Assembly: GCA_040510815.1 (NCBI GenBank) | Contig: JBEVIH010000031.1 | Span: 43,361-107,360 of the forward strand | Direction: 5' to 3' | DNA length: 64,000 nucleotides | Origin: VAZQ01 sp040510815 | GTDB lineage: Bacteria > Pseudomonadota > Alphaproteobacteria > Rhizobiales > Xanthobacteraceae | Shown here: positions 62,233 to 64,000 of the stretch, one piece after another | Layout: each line of letters opens with the position of its first letter | How positions within the stretch are numbered: position 1 is the stretch's first letter | Translations under genes and position numbers: made by a program | The notes under the pieces: model-generated | What the model was told of the DNA's origin: nothing | Seen by the model: the letters and a program-made list of their open reading frames with translations, nothing else | Databases searched by the model: none

Positions 62233-62802
62233 TCAACGCTTCTTGCGATAGACCCGCAGCGTCTTGAAATCGTCGACGCGCTCGACCGGCTGCTCCTTTT
62301 CCCAGGCCGGGAGGATGGTCTCCGACGCCATCCAGCCGTTCGACTTGGTGTAGAACAGCATGTGCCCGCCCGGGCGGAGCTTGGCGGTCATCAGGTCGAG
62401 TAGGCCCCGATCGGTGGTGCCGCCGTATTCCGCGCTCGCGGTGTTGGGATGCGAGAACTCGTAGAGATGAAACATCGTCACCGCGTCGAAATCGGGCAGC
62501 AGCCGCGGATTGCTGAGATAGATGTCGCCGAAATAGGCGAGGTATGATTTCGCCACCAGCGAATTCTCGGTGACCAGCGTCACATAGGAGTCGTATTCCT
62601 CCTTCGACGCCGTGATCGCGAACACGGTGTTGCCGAGCTCGGCCTGCCGCAGCCCGATGACGTGATGGGTGCCGGTGCCGAAGTGGTAGAAGGTCTTGCC
62701 GGTGAGCTTGTTCGCCTCCACCCATTCGTTGAAGTAGGCGTCGCACGGACAGATGTCCATGTGCAGGTCCCACTTCTGGCCCCAATAGTTCATCTTCAGC
62801 AT
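62233..62802 (-). CDS. Small SAM-methyltransferase-like protein, function unknown
   Basis: The 189-residue protein has a Rossmann-like start (TFYHFGTGTHHVIGLRQAEL, NTVFAITAS) and an LRPGGHMLFYTKS segment of the type that ends the methyltransferase core. The SAM-binding motif (GTGTHH instead of GXGXG) is unusual. It could be an inactive or changed methyltransferase. It is convergent with xseB, with stops 7 bases apart, and lies next to the ABC transporter gene on the minus strand. Confidence 0.6.
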   Translation of the reverse strand: MLKMNYWGQKWDLHMDICPCDAYFNEWVEANKLTGKTFYHFGTGTHHVIGLRQAELGNTVFAITASKEEYDSYVTLVTENSLVAKSYLAYFGDIYLSNPRLLPDFDAVTMFHLYEFSHPNTASAEYGGTTDRGLLDLMTAKLRPGGHMLFYTKSNGWMASETILPAWEKEQPVERVDDFKTLRVYRKKR

Positions 62803-62838
62803 TGCGTTTCCTCCGAATGTGCGATGGCTGCTGCCCGC

Positions 62839-64000
62839 TCACGCCGGCACGGGCGCCAGCACCGGCTGGCGCGGCCGGCCGGCGACCGGCGAGCCGGTCA
62901 TGTCGATGTTGCGATTATGCAGATCGGCGAGCGCGACCGAGCGGCCGGTCGAGATCACGATGGTGGCGGGCAGCGTCTCCGCCAGCAGGCCGTAGAGGTC
63001 GCGCGCCTCCGGCTCCTCCAGGGTCGAGACCGCCTCGTCGAGCAGCAGGATGGTCGGCCGGTGGATGAGCGCGCGGGCGAAGCCCACGCGCTGCTGCTCA
63101 CCGCCCGAGAGCACCGTGCTCCATTCGGCCTCCTCGTCGAGGCGCTGGGCGAGATGGCCGAGGCCGGCGCCCGCCATGGCTTCGCGCACCTGCGCGTCGT
63201 CGACCGCCTCGGCGAGCAGCGGATAGGTCATGGCCTGGCGCAGCGTGCCGAGCGGGAAATACGGCCGCTGCGGCAAGGCGAGCACGCGCGCGCCCTGCGG
63301 GAAGCGGATGCGGCCATCGCCGAGCGGCCAGGTGCCGGCGAGCCCGCGGAACAGGGTCGATTTGCCCGCGCCCGACGGACCGTTCACCAGCAGCCGATCA
63401 CCCGGCGCCAATTCGAGCGCGGGCACCGCGGCGATCGGCTCGCCGCCCGGCAGCCGCAGCACGAGATTGCGGATCGACAGGTCCTCGCCTGCTGCGCCCG
63501 CGACATCGAGCGCCTCGCCCGGCAAGCCGGACCGATCCACCTCGCCCATCGCCGCCTCGAATTGCGCCACCCGGTTCATCACCGCCCGCCACTCAGCGAT
63601 CTTGGCGTAGGAGGTGATGCAGAAGGCGAACGCGCTCTCCACCTTCTGGAAGGCGAGCGACGCCTGCATCAGCACGCCGAGCGGGATGGCGCCGACCAGG
63701 TAGGCGGGCGTGACCACCAGCACCGGAAAGACAGTGGAGACGTGGTAGTAGCCGAAGATGAAGCCGTTGAGCCAGTTCTGCCGGTTGACCAGCGCGACCC
63801 AGTTGCGCACCAGCGCGCCGAAGCGCCGCCGCAGCTCGCCGCGCTCGACCGTCTCGCCGCCCATCAGCGCCACCGAGTCGGCATAGTCGGTCACTCGCGC
63901 CATCGCGAAGCGGAAGTCCGACTCGAAGCGCTGCTGGCGGAATTGCAGCGGAATGAGCGGCCAGCCGATCATGTGGGCGATCAGGGTGCCGAGCGCCGCG
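62839..64000 (-). CDS. SbmA/BacA-like ABC transporter, permease-ATPase fusion (5' part beyond the window)
   Basis: The visible ~387 residues include the last part of the membrane domain (RQNWLNGFIFGYYHVSTVFP, AYLVGAIPLGVLMQASLAFQ) and a complete ATPase: Walker A NGPSGAGKSTLFRGL, FPQGARVLALPQRPYFPLG, signature LSGGEQQRVGFARAL, Walker B ILLLDEAVSTLEE and ISTGRS in the switch region (Ser-Thr-Gly in place of the usual His). This is the ABC_membrane_2/YddA (vitamin B12/peptide) type. The frame continues through position 64000, so the start is outside the window. Confidence 0.88.
   Translation of the reverse strand, partial: AALGTLIAHMIGWPLIPLQFRQQRFESDFRFAMARVTDYADSVALMGGETVERGELRRRFGALVRNWVALVNRQNWLNGFIFGYYHVSTVFPVLVVTPAYLVGAIPLGVLMQASLAFQKVESAFAFCITSYAKIAEWRAVMNRVAQFEAAMGEVDRSGLPGEALDVAGAAGEDLSIRNLVLRLPGGEPIAAVPALELAPGDRLLVNGPSGAGKSTLFRGLAGTWPLGDGRIRFPQGARVLALPQRPYFPLGTLRQAMTYPLLAEAVDDAQVREAMAGAGLGHLAQRLDEEAEWSTVLSGGEQQRVGFARALIHRPTILLLDEAVSTLEEPEARDLYGLLAETLPATIVISTGRSVALADLHNRNIDMTGSPVAGRPRQPVLAPVPA

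Overview
The window is about 64 kb of GC-rich DNA with the gene style of an alphaproteobacterium of the Hyphomicrobiales (Rhizobiales), probably near Bradyrhizobiaceae or Xanthobacteraceae. This is inferred from several orphan tripartite-tricarboxylate (Bug/TctC) receptors, a histone-deacetylase-family gene beside xseB, a DUF2778/Tlde1 protein, many ATGA/TGATG gene overlaps and small palindromic repeats. No insertion sequence, phage gene, CRISPR array or rRNA was seen. One tRNA (Gln, UUG) lies near 57.8 kb.

Layout. 0-4.9 kb (minus): a sugar operon of GH36 alpha-galactosidase-like enzyme, DMT permease, GatZ/KbaZ-type protein and an AgaS-type isomerase cut by the window edge. 5.1-6.9 kb: an exported MEMO1-CapA fusion. 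6.9-13.5 kb (minus): a 1377-residue TIR-STAND-TM-WD40 protein followed by a secreted MORN/PAN protein. 13.7-16.2 kb: a ThDP enzyme facing a protease-less double-PDZ protein. 16.7-25.5 kb (plus): a CoA-thioester catabolic operon with a Bug receptor, two adjacent acyl-CoA dehydrogenases, crotonase, thiolase/aldolase-like protein with a DUF35 partner, NDP-forming acyl-CoA synthetase and an SDR.

25.7-34.1 kb holds two convergent units: three tandem RidA genes plus an FAD monooxygenase (plus), and a six-gene minus operon of an NMT1/THI5-type ABC transporter, isochorismatase-fold hydrolase, a dihydroorotate-dehydrogenase paralogue with altered active-site motifs, and an LLM flavin monooxygenase. 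Together they resemble a variant of oxidative pyrimidine (Rut-like) or other N-heterocycle ring opening; this is an inference. 34.4-40.1 kb (plus) holds two more Bug receptors, a Rieske oxygenase with a tiny upstream gene, a beta-hydroxyacid dehydrogenase and an M28 hydrolase. 40.4-44.9 kb is a second transporter/LLM monooxygenase module with its own flavin reductase.

45.1-49.2 kb: cell-envelope genes (YkuD lipoprotein, Tlde1-type transpeptidase, two small membrane proteins). 49.2-56.8 kb: a form II CoxL-like molybdenum hydroxylase large subunit without its partner subunits, divergent from a Liv-type ABC transporter whose LivM and LivG are fused. 56.9-64 kb: amidohydrolase, tRNA-Gln, a 613-residue acyl-CoA dehydrogenase carrying two perfect palindromes inside its reading frame, an HSDL2-like SDR, a histone-deacetylase-family enzyme, XseB, a small methyltransferase-like protein and the 3' part of an SbmA/BacA-like ABC transporter.

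Most unusual: in-frame twin palindromes in an acyl-CoA dehydrogenase, a palindromic element forming the tail of the LivM-LivG fusion, the class-hybrid PyrD paralogue in a flavin-monooxygenase operon, the MEMO-CapA fusion, and the TIR-STAND/MORN-PAN pair. All functional calls are from reading the translated sequence; no searches were run.
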